From the NCBI GenBank assembly GCA_021798915.1, contig JAJZBM010000001.1, positions 186,001 through 250,000 of the forward strand: a stretch of DNA of 64,000 nt. The letters run 5' to 3'. Made by a program: the position numbers and the translations under genes. Of this stretch, positions 49,255 to 59,499 are shown one piece after another. Under the pieces are notes generated by a model. It did not search any database and had not been told where the DNA came from. It worked only from the letters and a program-made list of their open reading frames with translations. The first letter of the stretch is position 1. Each line of letters opens with the position of its first letter. This DNA comes from Pseudomonadota bacterium. Lineage in GTDB: Bacteria; Pseudomonadota; Alphaproteobacteria; Acetobacterales; Acetobacteraceae.

Positions 49255-49992
49255 ATGGCGAAATGTCGCGCCGATCAGCTCCTGCTCGCGCGCGGGCTCG
49301 TCGAGAGCCGGGCGCGGGCACAGGCGCTGATCCTCGCCGGGCGGGTCTTTTGCGGCACACGCCGGATCGACAAGCCGGGAACGCCGATCGCCGAGGACGC
49401 ACCGCTCGCGCTGCGCGGCGAGGATCACCCCTGGGTCTCACGCGGCGGCGTCAAGCTCGCGCATGCCCTCGATCATTTCGGCCTCTCGCCGGCCGGGCGG
49501 ATCGGCCTCGATATCGGCGCCTCGACCGGCGGCTTCACTGATGTCCTGCTGGCGCGCGGGGCCGCGCGGGTCCACGCCGTCGATGTCGGGCACGGGCAGC
49601 TCGCCTGGAAGCTGCGCCAGGATGCCAGGGTCGTCGTGCATGAGCGCACCAATGCCCGCCGGCTCGACGCGGCGCTGATCCCGGAGCCGGTCGGCTGCGT
49701 GGTCGCGGATGCGAGTTTCATCGGGCTTGAGATCGTGCTCCCCGCCGGTCTCGCGCTGGCCGCTCCCGGGGCGTTCGCGGTTGCGCTCATCAAGCCGCAA
49801 TTCGAGGCCGGGCGCGCCGGCATCGGCAAGGGCGGCATCGTGCGTGACCCGGCGGTGCATGACGCGGTCTGCGCGCGCCTCTCGGCCTGGTGGGCGGCGC
49901 TGCCGGGCTGGCGCGTGCTCGGGCTCACGCCGAGCCCGATCACCGGCGCCGAGGGTAACCGCGAATTCCTGATCGCCGCCTTGCGGGAATGA
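49255..49992 (+). CDS. TlyA family RNA methyltransferase / hemolysin
   Basis: CRADQLLLARGLVESRARAQALILAGRVF (S4), VSRGGVKLAHALDHFGL, GLDIGASTGGFTDVLLARGAARVHAVDVGHGQLAWKLR. Confidence 0.95.
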   Translation: MAKCRADQLLLARGLVESRARAQALILAGRVFCGTRRIDKPGTPIAEDAPLALRGEDHPWVSRGGVKLAHALDHFGLSPAGRIGLDIGASTGGFTDVLLARGAARVHAVDVGHGQLAWKLRQDARVVVHERTNARRLDAALIPEPVGCVVADASFIGLEIVLPAGLALAAPGAFAVALIKPQFEAGRAGIGKGGIVRDPAVHDAVCARLSAWWAALPGWRVLGLTPSPITGAEGNREFLIAALRE

Positions 49993-50042
49993 CGGCCGGG
50001 CGGCGCTTGACCCCGCCACCCCGCTCCGGCATGAGGCGGAGG

Positions 50043-51152
50043 ATGACCCGTGACCGCTCGCCCGGAATGCCGCGGCTGGCCTGGATCGCGCCGCTGCTGG
50101 CGGTGGCGTTCTACGGGGGCGCGACGGCGCTCGGGTTCACCGCCCATCTGGCGCCCGGCCCGGTCGGGATCGGGCTCGCGCTTTTGCTGTTCCCGGTGCT
50201 GTTCGGGGCGGTCTTCGCCGCCGTCCACCATGCCGAGGTGATCGCCCATCGCGTCGGCGAGCCCTATGGCACCCTGATCCTGACCGCCGCGGTGACGATC
50301 ATCGAGGTCGCCCTGATCGCCTCGGTGATGCTCTCGGGTGACGCAAACGCGGCGACGTTGGCCCGCGACACGGTTTATGCCGTGGTGATGACGGTCGGCA
50401 CCGGGCTGATCGGGCTCTGCATCCTGATCGGTGGCCTGCGTTACCGCGAGCCGCGTTTTCGCGTCGCCGGGGCCGGCACCTATCTCACCGTCCTGATCGT
50501 GCTGGCGACGCTGACGCTGGTGCTGCCGAATTTCACCGAAAAAGCGCCGGGGCCGACCTATGCCCCGACCCAGCTCGCCTTCGTCGCGGCGGTGACACTG
50601 CTGCTTTATGGCGCCTTCCTCTATATCCAGACGGTGCGCCATCGCGCGTATTTCATCACCCCCGCGACCGTGCCCGACCGGGACGTTCTCCCCCCGCCAC
50701 GGCATCTGACGATGAGCGGCGGGTTGTTGCTCGTCGCGCTCGCCGCGGTCGTGCTTTTGTCGAAGAAATTCGCCGTCGTCGTCGAACTCGGCCGCCTCGC
50801 CGTGGGCGCGCCGCCGCAGGTGACCGGCCTCTTCGTCGCCATCCTGGTGCTGTTGCCGGAAGCCATCGCGGCGATCGCTGCGGCCCGCAACGACGCGTTG
50901 CAGACCTCGCTCAATCTCGCGCTCGGCTCGGCGCTCGCCACCATCGGCATGACGTTCCCGGCCGCGGCGATCGTCGCGCTCTCTCTCGGCCAGCCCCTGG
51001 TTCTCGGCCTCGAGCCATCGGGCATGGTGCTGCTCGCGCTGACCATGCTGGTCAGCACCCTCACCTTCGCCACCGGCCGCACCCATGTCCTGCACGGCCT
51101 CGTGCATCTGGTGATTTTCGCGACCTTCCTGTTTCTCGCGTTCCAGCCGTGA
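50043..51152 (+). CDS. Calcium/proton antiporter (ChaA-like)
   Basis: HHAEVIAHRVGEPYGTLILTAAVTIIEVALIASVML, duplicated CaCA-type TM region; start chosen at ATG 50043. Confidence 0.88.
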   Translation: MTRDRSPGMPRLAWIAPLLAVAFYGGATALGFTAHLAPGPVGIGLALLLFPVLFGAVFAAVHHAEVIAHRVGEPYGTLILTAAVTIIEVALIASVMLSGDANAATLARDTVYAVVMTVGTGLIGLCILIGGLRYREPRFRVAGAGTYLTVLIVLATLTLVLPNFTEKAPGPTYAPTQLAFVAAVTLLLYGAFLYIQTVRHRAYFITPATVPDRDVLPPPRHLTMSGGLLLVALAAVVLLSKKFAVVVELGRLAVGAPPQVTGLFVAILVLLPEAIAAIAAARNDALQTSLNLALGSALATIGMTFPAAAIVALSLGQPLVLGLEPSGMVLLALTMLVSTLTFATGRTHVLHGLVHLVIFATFLFLAFQP

Positions 51153-51174
51153 GCGCCGGGCGGCGCGGTTCGGG

Positions 51175-51885
51175 TCAGGCTTTCGCCGCCTTGTGCCGCG
51201 CCGCTTCCTCGGCGCTGGCAACGCCGCCATGCGCCGCCGACCACGCGACCGGGTCTTCGAGGAAGCGCCGCACGCCGGCGAGCGTCGCCTCGGGAAAATG
51301 GCCGCGATCCTTGCCGGCATCGAGCACGTCCCACCACGTCGCGAGATGGTGCAGCGTGATCCCCATCCCCGCCAGGGTCTGCAAGCTGCCGGGAAATACC
51401 CCGTAGAAAAACACCACGAACGCATGCTCGATGAGCGCGCCAGCCTCGCGCAATGCTTGCGCGAAATGGATTTTCGACTGCCCGTCCGTAGTCAGATCCT
51501 CGACCAGCAGCGTCCGCTTGCCCTCCGGCACGTCCCCCTCGATCAGGGCATTGCGCCCGAACCCTTTCGGCTTCTTGCGGATATAGGCCATCGGCGCCAG
51601 CATCCGATCGGCGATCCAGGCGGCGAACGGAATCCCCGCGGTCTCGCCGCCGACCACCGCGTCCACGCTCTCATAGCCAATATGGCGGCCGATCTTCTCC
51701 ACCGCGAGGGCGCAGATCTTGGCCCGCGCGCGGGGGAAATAGATGATCCGCCGGCAATCGATATAGACCGGCGATTTCCAGCCCGAGGTCAGGGTGTACG
51801 GTGCCTCGGGGCGGAAATTCACCGCCTCGATCTCCAGCAGAATCCGCGCCGTGGTCAGTGCCGCATCGCGATCCCAATCCGTCAT
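51175..51885 (-). CDS. pyrE: Orotate phosphoribosyltransferase
   Basis: FTLTSGWKSPVYIDCRR-like segment (YTLTSGWKSPVYIDCRRIIYFPRAR), VVGGETAGIPFAAW, LLVEDLTTDGQSK; start set at ATG 51885. Confidence 0.95.
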   Translation of the reverse strand: MTDWDRDAALTTARILLEIEAVNFRPEAPYTLTSGWKSPVYIDCRRIIYFPRARAKICALAVEKIGRHIGYESVDAVVGGETAGIPFAAWIADRMLAPMAYIRKKPKGFGRNALIEGDVPEGKRTLLVEDLTTDGQSKIHFAQALREAGALIEHAFVVFFYGVFPGSLQTLAGMGITLHHLATWWDVLDAGKDRGHFPEATLAGVRRFLEDPVAWSAAHGGVASAEEAARHKAAKA

Positions 51886-51992
51886 CTCGTCCGCCACCGT
51901 CTCATCCCCCTTGCGCCCAGCCGAGCGGTGATGCTCTAGCCGGATTGCCGGCCACGGTCCATCATCGGGGAAGGCGACAAGGGGAGGAAGAC

Positions 51993-53060
51993 ATGGCGCG
52001 CGCCTATCGTATCGCGGTGATCCCGGGGGATGGCATCGGCAAGGAAACCGTGCCCGAGGGTTTGCGCGTGCTGGATGCGGCATCGCGCCGCTTCGGCTTC
52101 TCGCTCGCCCTCGACCATTACGATTGGTCCTGCGAGACCTATCAGCGCACCGGCGCGATGATGCCGGCGGACGGCATGGAACGTCTCGCCGCCGCGGACG
52201 CGATCTTTCTCGGCGCCGTCGGCTGGCCCGGCGTCCCCGATCACGTCTCGCTCTGGGGGCTCCTCATTCCGCTCCGCCGTGGCTTTGACCAATACGTTAA
52301 TCTCCGCCCCTGCCGCCTGTTGCCGGGCACCACGACGCCGCTCGCCGGGCGCGGGCCGGCGGATATCGATTTCATCGTCGTACGCGAAAACACCGAGGGC
52401 GAATATTCCGATATCGGCGGCCGCGCCTTCGCCGGAACGCCGCGCGAATTCGCGAGCCAGCAAAGCGTCTTCACCCGCCACGGCGTCGATCGCGTGCTCC
52501 GCCACGCTTTCGATCTGGCCCGCTCGCGGCCGCGCAAACACCTCACCTCGGCGACCAAATCGAACGGCATCACCTTCACCATGCCTTTTTGGGACGAGCG
52601 CTTCGCCCTGATGGCCAAGGAGTATCCGGACGTGACCACGGCGCAGTTCCATATCGACATTCTCTGCGCCCATTTCGTCCAGCACCCGGACTGGTTCGAT
52701 GTCGTCGTCGGCTCCAACCTGTTCGGCGACATCCTGAGCGATCTCGGCCCCGCCGTCGCCGGCTCGATCGGCATCGCCCCCTCCGCCAATATCAATCCCG
52801 AGCGCCGCTACCCCTCGATGTTCGAGCCGGTACACGGCTCGGCCCCCGATATCGCCGGCCGCGGCATCTGCAACCCGATCGGCCAGATCTGGTCGGCGGC
52901 GATGATGCTCGACCATCTCGGCGAAAAAGAAGCGGCCCACAGCATCGAAACCGCGATCGCCGATCTCCTCGCCACAGCCGGCCCACGCACCCGCGACCTC
53001 GGCGGCACCGCCAGCACCGAGGAGGTCGGCCACGCCCTCGCCGCGCGAATAGCCGGGTAA
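51993..53060 (+). CDS. Tartrate dehydrogenase / isocitrate-isopropylmalate dehydrogenase family
   Basis: RIAVIPGDGIGKETVPEGLRVL, GLLIPLRRGFDQYVNLRPCRL, VRENTEGEYSDIGGR, EPVHGSAPDIAGRGICNPIGQIWSAAMMLDHLGE. Confidence 0.95.
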   Translation: MARAYRIAVIPGDGIGKETVPEGLRVLDAASRRFGFSLALDHYDWSCETYQRTGAMMPADGMERLAAADAIFLGAVGWPGVPDHVSLWGLLIPLRRGFDQYVNLRPCRLLPGTTTPLAGRGPADIDFIVVRENTEGEYSDIGGRAFAGTPREFASQQSVFTRHGVDRVLRHAFDLARSRPRKHLTSATKSNGITFTMPFWDERFALMAKEYPDVTTAQFHIDILCAHFVQHPDWFDVVVGSNLFGDILSDLGPAVAGSIGIAPSANINPERRYPSMFEPVHGSAPDIAGRGICNPIGQIWSAAMMLDHLGEKEAAHSIETAIADLLATAGPRTRDLGGTASTEEVGHALAARIAG

Positions 53061-53112
53061 GGGAGGCGGGGGCTCCGCCCCTCGCCCAGAAAACCCTTCA
53101 CAGGATGGGGGT

Positions 53113-53153
53113 CTGGGGCCTCAGGCCCCAGCGGGTCCAGGGCAGAGCCCTGG
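53113..53153. repeat. Intergenic tandem palindromes (GTCCAGGGCAGAGCCCTGGCC family), candidate bidirectional terminator
   Basis: ctggggcct-c-aggccccag (53113-53131) and ccagggc-aga-gccctgg (53137-53153) between convergent genes. Confidence 0.7.
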
Positions 53154-53168
53154 CCTTTCCTTCCCCGC

Positions 53169-55304
53169 CTAATCCCGGCGCGCGATGCGGATGGCGGCGC
53201 CGTTGCGGCTTTGCGGCAGGCAGGCGATGCGGGTGCCGGTGCGTTCGAACGAAAGGTCGATCCTATCCTTGCCGAGTGGCAGGCCGCGGAGGTGGAGACG
53301 GTCGACCCCCTCGGGCAGCGCCGGGCGGTCGAGCACAATGTCGCCTTGCCAGCCATCGATGGTGATGCCGAGGCAGGATTGCAGCAGCATGAACACCGCG
53401 CCCGCCGCCCAGGCCTGTGGCAGACAAGCGACCGGATAGGCGATCGGCGCCTCCCCCGGCGCGCGCGGAAAGCCGCAGAACAGTTCGGGCAGCCGCATGT
53501 CGAAATGGACCGCCGCCTCGAACATCTGCCCGGTGAACTGCAAAACCGCATCCTGCAGGCCGTAGCGCGCGAACCCGGCGACCGAGAGCGCGGTATCATG
53601 CGGCCAAACCGAGCCGTTATGGTAGGACATCGGGTTGAACCGTGGCGCGCCGCGCGCCAGGGTGCGGATGCCCCAGCCGCTATCGAAGCGCGGCGCCTGG
53701 AGATGGCGGGCGACGCGGGCGGCGCGTTCCGGCGCCGGCAGGCCGGAAAACAGGAGCTGGCCGGCATTGGAGGTCTGCACCCGACAGAGTTCGCCGGCGC
53801 CGTCGATGGCGATGCCGTAGCTGCCGGCCTCCGGCATCCAGAATTTGGCCTCGACCGCGCGGCGCAATGCCACGGCGCGGGCCCGCCATTGTTCGGCGCG
53901 CGCCGCCTCGCCGCGCCGCTCGGCGAGATCGGCCATGGCGCCGAGGGCGGCGAAGACATAGCCCTGGACCTCGACCAGGGCGATCGGCCCGTCGGGAAAG
54001 CGGCCATCGGCGTGGAACACCGAATCCTCGCTATCCTTCCAACCCTGATTGGCGAGCCCGCTCGCGGCGCCGCGGGCATAGGCGAGAAACCCGTCCGGAT
54101 GCTGATCGGCGCTGCGTTCGATCCAGCCGAGGGCGGCGAGCAGCGCCGGCCAGAGTGTCGCGATGAAGCCGAGATCGCCGCTTCGCGCAGCATAGGCGCC
54201 GGCGAGGATGAGAAACAGCGGGGTGGTATCGACGCCGCCATAATAATGCCCGAACGGCAATTCGCCGAGCGCGGTCATCTCCCCCTTACGCGCCTCGTGC
54301 ATGATCTTGCCGGGCTCGGCGTCACGAAACGCCGAGGTTTCGGTCGCCTGGTTCTTGGCGAGAAAGGCGAGCACGCCCTGGGCGAGGCGCGGGTCGAGCC
54401 ACAGCGTCTGCAAGGCGGTGATGATGGCGTCGCGCCCGAAAGTGGTCGAGAACCAGGGGATGCCGGCGTAAGGGTAGGGGCCGGTCGGCAATTCGGTGGT
54501 GAGGAGCGCGAGATCGGCGGCCGAGCGGTCGATCCAGGCGTTGAAGAGGCGGGTCGGTGTCGCAAGGCGCGCGGCGCGGCGGCGTTCGCGCCACATGCTG
54601 GCCCGCGCTTGCGCCGCGGCGGCACGAAACCGCACCGGTGAGGGCAAAGGTTCGTCCCCCGGGCCGATCGCGAGATGGAGGGAGGCCGTGCCGGACGGCG
54701 CGAGATCGATATGGAACTCCGCCCGGCCGGGCGCGAGCGTTCCCGGCCGCGCCGAGAACGCGAGACGGGATTGCCGCTCCACCCCGTCGAGGCCACGATA
54801 GGCGAAACGCACCGCCGCCTCTTGCAGCTCGGGCGGGCGCAGTTCGCCGCGGACCTCGCGATGGCTGCCGCGGACCTCGAACATGTCACGGAAATCGGCC
54901 TCGAACAGCAATACCAGCGGCACCACCGCCGGGGTCTCGCCATAATTGGTGAACAGCAATTGTTCATGGAGATGCCGCTGCCAGAGAAACCGGCGGCGTT
55001 GCAGATGGATCACTCCCTCCGGCAGCGAATGCCCGCCGAGCGGCGGCAGCGGCCGGTTCGCCATGTTGGCGGTGAAAAAAACATTGTCATGGCTGATCGC
55101 GGTGCTGAGGAGGGAGGGGGTGGTCTCGCCCAGAAGCAGCCGAAAGCGTGACAGAAGCCGGGTGTCGTCGTCGAACAATCCGTCGCCATCGCCGAGGATG
55201 TCGCCGAGAGGGTCGCAGACGATGAAGGTATCGCCGCGTTTGAGGGCATGAAGGCGAAGCGGCTCACGCGCCGGCGGCGGCTCGGCGGAGGTCATGCGCG
55301 CCAC
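53169..55304 (-). CDS. Glycogen debranching N-terminal domain / amylo-alpha-1,6-glucosidase family protein
   Basis: LFDDDTRLLSRFRLLL, ADLALLTTELPTGPYPYAGIPWFSTTFGRDAIITALQTLWLDPRLAQGVLAFLAKNQATE, YHNGSVWPHDTALSVAGFARYG. Confidence 0.92.
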   Translation of the reverse strand: MARMTSAEPPPAREPLRLHALKRGDTFIVCDPLGDILGDGDGLFDDDTRLLSRFRLLLGETTPSLLSTAISHDNVFFTANMANRPLPPLGGHSLPEGVIHLQRRRFLWQRHLHEQLLFTNYGETPAVVPLVLLFEADFRDMFEVRGSHREVRGELRPPELQEAAVRFAYRGLDGVERQSRLAFSARPGTLAPGRAEFHIDLAPSGTASLHLAIGPGDEPLPSPVRFRAAAAQARASMWRERRRAARLATPTRLFNAWIDRSAADLALLTTELPTGPYPYAGIPWFSTTFGRDAIITALQTLWLDPRLAQGVLAFLAKNQATETSAFRDAEPGKIMHEARKGEMTALGELPFGHYYGGVDTTPLFLILAGAYAARSGDLGFIATLWPALLAALGWIERSADQHPDGFLAYARGAASGLANQGWKDSEDSVFHADGRFPDGPIALVEVQGYVFAALGAMADLAERRGEAARAEQWRARAVALRRAVEAKFWMPEAGSYGIAIDGAGELCRVQTSNAGQLLFSGLPAPERAARVARHLQAPRFDSGWGIRTLARGAPRFNPMSYHNGSVWPHDTALSVAGFARYGLQDAVLQFTGQMFEAAVHFDMRLPELFCGFPRAPGEAPIAYPVACLPQAWAAGAVFMLLQSCLGITIDGWQGDIVLDRPALPEGVDRLHLRGLPLGKDRIDLSFERTGTRIACLPQSRNGAAIRIARRD

Positions 55305-55760
55305 CGGACGCGGCCGCCGAGGCGATTTGGCATGGCACCCTGACCCTCGACCCTGCGCATGGTGATCGTGCTCCTGCTGATCGCCGGCGAATTTCGCATG
55401 GCTTTCGGCAGCTTGTCACGGCGGGATGGCCGGGCGCCCTGCCGGGGTGCGCCCGCGATCGGCGATCGCACGAAATCGTGATGGGCGGCACCGTTTTCGC
55501 CGCCACGCAAATGCGCGCCTGGGTAGAGGGGCCTTGATGCGGGCGGCGTTGCCCCGGCGCGCCGGCGGCGATTGTCCACCGCCGGAAGAATCCTCAAGAT
55601 TTCCAAGGTGATGGCGAACGACGTTAAAAACCTCACCAGCGCGCGATAATAGAATTCAATAAAATCAATATGTTGAAATACACCCGGGCGATCCGAGCGA
55701 TTTTACCACATGGTGGAAACCGGGCATTCCGCGCCGCTCCGGGACGCTCTGCCCACAAAC

Positions 55761-55769
55761 TTATCCACA
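55761..55769. promoter_or_regulatory. Perfect DnaA-box-like sequence TTATCCACA next to an AT-rich stretch
   Basis: Direct reading; only one perfect box. Confidence 0.35.
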
Positions 55770-55865
55770 AGCCGCACGCCGCCGCCACCTCCGTGCCCCA
55801 CAACCCGTGGCAGTAGACCCGGTTGGGGTCTTGAGCGCGCGCGGGCCAGCGCCTATCCCCAAACC

Positions 55866-57830
55866 GTGCCTGAACCACCCCCGCCCGCTCGGCCGCTCAC
55901 TGCGACGCCCAGCCTCACGCCGAATCTCGGCGGCGCGGGGGTGATCGCCGCCGCGATCGCGACGCTGCCGGAAGCGCCGGGGGTTTATCGGATGCTCGAT
56001 GGCCGCGGCAACCCGCTCTATATCGGCAAGGCGCGCAGCCTCCGAAAGCGGGTGCCGGCCTATCTCCAGCTGGTGCGCCTCCCCGAGCGGCTGCGGCGGA
56101 TGGTTGCCGAGACCGTTTCGCTGGAAATCATCGTCACCCATAGCGAAGCCGAGGCGCTGCTTCTGGAAGCGACGCTGATCAAGCGTCTCAAGCCGCGCTA
56201 CAACATCGTCCTCCGCGACGACAAATCCTATCCCTGGCTGCTGCTGACCGAGGACCACCCCTTCCCCCAGATCACCAAGCATCGCGGCGCCCAGACCCGG
56301 CGCGGCAGTTATTGGGGACCGTTCGCCTCGGCGTGGTCGGTCGATCAGACGCTCACCGAATTGCAGCGGGTGTTTTTGCTCAGGAGCTGCGCCGATACCG
56401 TGTTCGCCCATCGCGCCCGGCCCTGCCTCCTCCACCAGATCCGGCGCTGCAGCGCGCCTTGCGTCGGGCGGATCAGCGAAGCGGATTACGCCGCGCTGGT
56501 TGCGCAGGCGAAGGCCTTTCTCGGCGGCGCCGGCCTGCGGATTCAGCGCCAGCTCGCGACCGAGATGGAGGAAGCGGCGGCGGCGCTCGATTTCGAGCGC
56601 GCGGCGATGCTGCGCGACCGCATCCGCGGCCTCACCCAGGTGCAGGGCCACGGCGCCATCAACCCCGAGGCGCTCGGCGACGCCGATGTCATCGGCGCCT
56701 GGCAGACCGCCGGGCAGACCGCGATCCAGGTGTTTTTCATCCGCGGCGGCCACAACAACGGCAACCGCGCCTTTTTCCCCAATCATGCCCAAAACGAGGC
56801 AATCGGCGCCGTGCTCGCCGCCTTCATCGTCCAGTTCTACGACGACAAGCCGCCGCCGCCGCTGATCCTGCTCAGCGACCCGGTCCCCGAGCCGGCGCTG
56901 ATCGCCGAGGCGTTGACCCTGAAAGCCGCGGCTATGACCGCGGGGGACCTGAAAGCGGGGCGGAAGGTCGCGCTCGCGGTGCCGCAACGGGGTGAAAAAC
57001 GGGCGATCCTCGATCTCGCCCGAATGAACGCGCGCGAGGCGCTGGAGCGGCGTCTCGCCGAGGCCGCCGGGCAGGCGGCGCTGCGCGAGGGGCTCGCGCG
57101 GACCTTCGCTCTCCCCGCCCCGCCGCGCCGGATCGAGGTCTATGACAACAGCCATATCATGGGCACCAGCCCCTATGGGGTGATGATCGTCGCCGGGCCG
57201 GAAGGGTTCGAGAAATCCGCCTATCGCAAATTCGCCATCCGCGGCCCGATCACCCCGGGCGATGATTTCGCCATGCTGCGCGAGATGCTGGAGCGGCGCT
57301 TCGCCCGCCTCGCCAGCGCCGACGCCGAAGACGCCGCCGCCAGCCGCCCCGATCTCCTGCTCATCGATGGCGGCGCCGGGCAGCTTTCGAGCACGCGCGC
57401 GGTGCTCGACGGCCTCGGCCTCGGCGATCTTCCGGTGGTCGCGATCGCCAAGGGGCCGGACCGCGATGCCGGGCGGGAATGGTTCCACCGCGCTGGCCAC
57501 CCGCCGATGCAGTTGCCGCCGCGCGACCCGGTGCTTTATTACCTCCAGCGGCTGCGTGACGAAGCGCATCGTTTCGCCATTACCACCCACCGCGCCGGAC
57601 GCGCGAAACGCCTGATCCGGAGCGAACTCGACGAGATCGCCGGGATCGGGGCGGCGAGGAAGCGGGCGCTTCTCAATCATTTCGGCTCGGCGCGTGGTGT
57701 CAAGCAGGCCGGGCTCGCCGATCTCGAGGCGGCGCCGGGGATCAACCGCGCCACCGCACGGCGGATTTTCGCGCATTTTAATCCCGGCGCGCGGCTCGAG
57801 GACATTCCCCCGTCACGGCGAAAAGGCTAG
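55866..57830 (+). CDS. uvrC: Excinuclease ABC subunit UvrC
   Basis: [99 protein letters not shown] opens at 55710, GTG 55866 is the likelier start. Confidence 0.95.
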   Translation: MPEPPPPARPLTATPSLTPNLGGAGVIAAAIATLPEAPGVYRMLDGRGNPLYIGKARSLRKRVPAYLQLVRLPERLRRMVAETVSLEIIVTHSEAEALLLEATLIKRLKPRYNIVLRDDKSYPWLLLTEDHPFPQITKHRGAQTRRGSYWGPFASAWSVDQTLTELQRVFLLRSCADTVFAHRARPCLLHQIRRCSAPCVGRISEADYAALVAQAKAFLGGAGLRIQRQLATEMEEAAAALDFERAAMLRDRIRGLTQVQGHGAINPEALGDADVIGAWQTAGQTAIQVFFIRGGHNNGNRAFFPNHAQNEAIGAVLAAFIVQFYDDKPPPPLILLSDPVPEPALIAEALTLKAAAMTAGDLKAGRKVALAVPQRGEKRAILDLARMNAREALERRLAEAAGQAALREGLARTFALPAPPRRIEVYDNSHIMGTSPYGVMIVAGPEGFEKSAYRKFAIRGPITPGDDFAMLREMLERRFARLASADAEDAAASRPDLLLIDGGAGQLSSTRAVLDGLGLGDLPVVAIAKGPDRDAGREWFHRAGHPPMQLPPRDPVLYYLQRLRDEAHRFAITTHRAGRAKRLIRSELDEIAGIGAARKRALLNHFGSARGVKQAGLADLEAAPGINRATARRIFAHFNPGARLEDIPPSRRKG

Positions 57831-57842
57831 CTTGGCCCTCCC

Positions 57843-58445
57843 ATGCTGACCGATCTGCCCAATCTTCTGACGCTCTCGCGGATCGCCGCGATCCCGCTGC
57901 TGGTGCTGCTGCTCGCGTTCCGGCTGCCCTCGGCCGATCTCGCCGCAACCGTGCTGTTCGCCGCCGCCGCGATCACCGATTATTTCGATGGCTGGCTGGC
58001 GCGGCACTGGCGGCAGATGTCGGATTTCGGGCGCATGCTCGACCCGATCGCCGACAAGCTCCTGGTCGGCGCGGCATTGATGATGCTGGTCGGCACCAAT
58101 CGTCTCAGCCGCTTCGGCCTCTATCCCGCGATCGTCATCATGCTGCGCGAGATTCTGGTGAGCGGTCTGCGCGAATATCTCGCCGAGACCCATGTCGGGC
58201 TGCCGGTGACGCGGCTCGCCAAGTGGAAGACCGGCATGCAGCTCGCGGCCCTCGGCGCGCTGATCGCCGGCAACGATAGCGCGCGCCTGCTCGGCTTCGC
58301 GTTCGTACCCGTCGCGGTGATCGGCGAGACGCTGCTCTGGCTCGCCGCGGTGCTGACGTTGTTCACCGGCTGGGACTACCTCACCGCCGGGCTCCGCCAC
58401 GCCGCCGGGCCGGAGACGCCGGCGGCAGGCGGCGAGCGGCGATGA
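57843..58445 (+). CDS. pgsA: CDP-diacylglycerol--glycerol-3-phosphate 3-phosphatidyltransferase
   Basis: PNLLTLSRIAAIPLLVLLL, ITDYFDGWLARHWRQMSDFGRMLDPIADKLLVGAALMML. Confidence 0.95.
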   Translation: MLTDLPNLLTLSRIAAIPLLVLLLAFRLPSADLAATVLFAAAAITDYFDGWLARHWRQMSDFGRMLDPIADKLLVGAALMMLVGTNRLSRFGLYPAIVIMLREILVSGLREYLAETHVGLPVTRLAKWKTGMQLAALGALIAGNDSARLLGFAFVPVAVIGETLLWLAAVLTLFTGWDYLTAGLRHAAGPETPAAGGERR

Positions 58446-58954
58446 AGGTGCTCGGCCTCGCCGGCTGGTCGGGGAGCGGCAAGACGACGCTGCTGGTCGC
58501 GCTGCTGCCGCTGTTTCGCGCCCGCGGCCTCAGCGTCTCGACCATCAAACACGCGCATCACGGCTTCGATCTCGACCGCCCGGGCAAGGATAGTTTCCGC
58601 CACCGCGCCGCCGGCGCCCATGAGGTTCTGGTGGCGAGCGAGGCGCGCTGGGCGCTGCTGCACGAAAATGCCGGGGAGGAGATGGATTTCGCCAACCTGC
58701 TCACCCATCTCGCGCCGGTCGATCTGGTGCTGGTGGAGGGGTTCAAGCGCGCGCCATATCCGAAAATCGAGGTCTTCCGTCCGGCGCTCGGCAAGGCGCC
58801 GCTCTGGCCGGAGGAGCCCGACATCGTCGCCGTCGCCAGCGACGCCGCCTTGCCCGGCTGCGACCGCCCGGTGCTGGCGCTTGACGCGCCGGCAATGATC
58901 GCGCACTGGGCGGCACGCCATCTCGATCTTCCCGCCGCCGCGCAATCCGCTTGA
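58442..58954 (+). CDS. mobB: Molybdopterin-guanine dinucleotide biosynthesis protein B
   Basis: GLAGWSGSGKTTLLVALLPLFRARGLSVSTIKHAHHGFDLDRPGKDSFRHRAAGA. Confidence 0.95.
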   Translation: MKVLGLAGWSGSGKTTLLVALLPLFRARGLSVSTIKHAHHGFDLDRPGKDSFRHRAAGAHEVLVASEARWALLHENAGEEMDFANLLTHLAPVDLVLVEGFKRAPYPKIEVFRPALGKAPLWPEEPDIVAVASDAALPGCDRPVLALDAPAMIAHWAARHLDLPAAAQSA

Positions 58955-59018
58955 GAAGCGGGCGCGCGCGGGGCACATTGATCGCCTGACGCTTCATCGC
59001 ATCGACGAGAACAGCCGC

Positions 59019-59483
59019 ATGCCCTTTTTTCTGTCCGCTTCCCTTTCGCGCCCGCGCGGCTGGCTGCTCGGCCTTGCGCTGCTGCTGCCCGGATGCTCGG
59101 GGTTCGGCACTTTCCTTGGCGACACTTACGGATTTCATGGCGATGAGCATCTGCCGATCGGGGATTCGGAAAATGTCCGCCGCGTCGAGGGGCAGCCAGC
59201 CGGCGAAGCGCCGCTGACCACCGAGCCGGGCAATGTCTGGCCGGGTCCGATCCCGACCGAGCCGACGCTCTCCGATCTCGAACGCGCGCAGGATCAGGAC
59301 ATCAAGCAATACCGCTCGAGCACGCCACCGCCGAGCGCCACCCAAGGCAAATCGCCGCCCGCCCCGATCAGCGGCGGCAGCACGTCCGAGCAGGGCGGCA
59401 ATATCGTGATCCCGAATGGCGATGGCACCAGCACGGTGATCATGCCGGATGGCAGCGTCCGCACCATTCCGACGCCAAAATAG
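59019..59483 (+). CDS. Hypothetical lipoprotein-like secreted protein
   Basis: Signal peptide with lipobox-like LLLPGCSG; no recognised domain; lies between mobB and moaD. Confidence 0.65.
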   Translation: MPFFLSASLSRPRGWLLGLALLLPGCSGFGTFLGDTYGFHGDEHLPIGDSENVRRVEGQPAGEAPLTTEPGNVWPGPIPTEPTLSDLERAQDQDIKQYRSSTPPPSATQGKSPPAPISGGSTSEQGGNIVIPNGDGTSTVIMPDGSVRTIPTPK

Positions 59484-59499
59484 GGTGGGAGAACGCAGG

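Noticed and set aside
49473-51425. 650-aa minus-strand ORF
   Set aside because: Overlaps tlyA, the antiporter and pyrE; low-complexity shadow translation.
55761-57776. 671-aa minus-strand ORF opposite uvrC
   Set aside because: Shadow of UvrC with biased composition and no recognisable domain.
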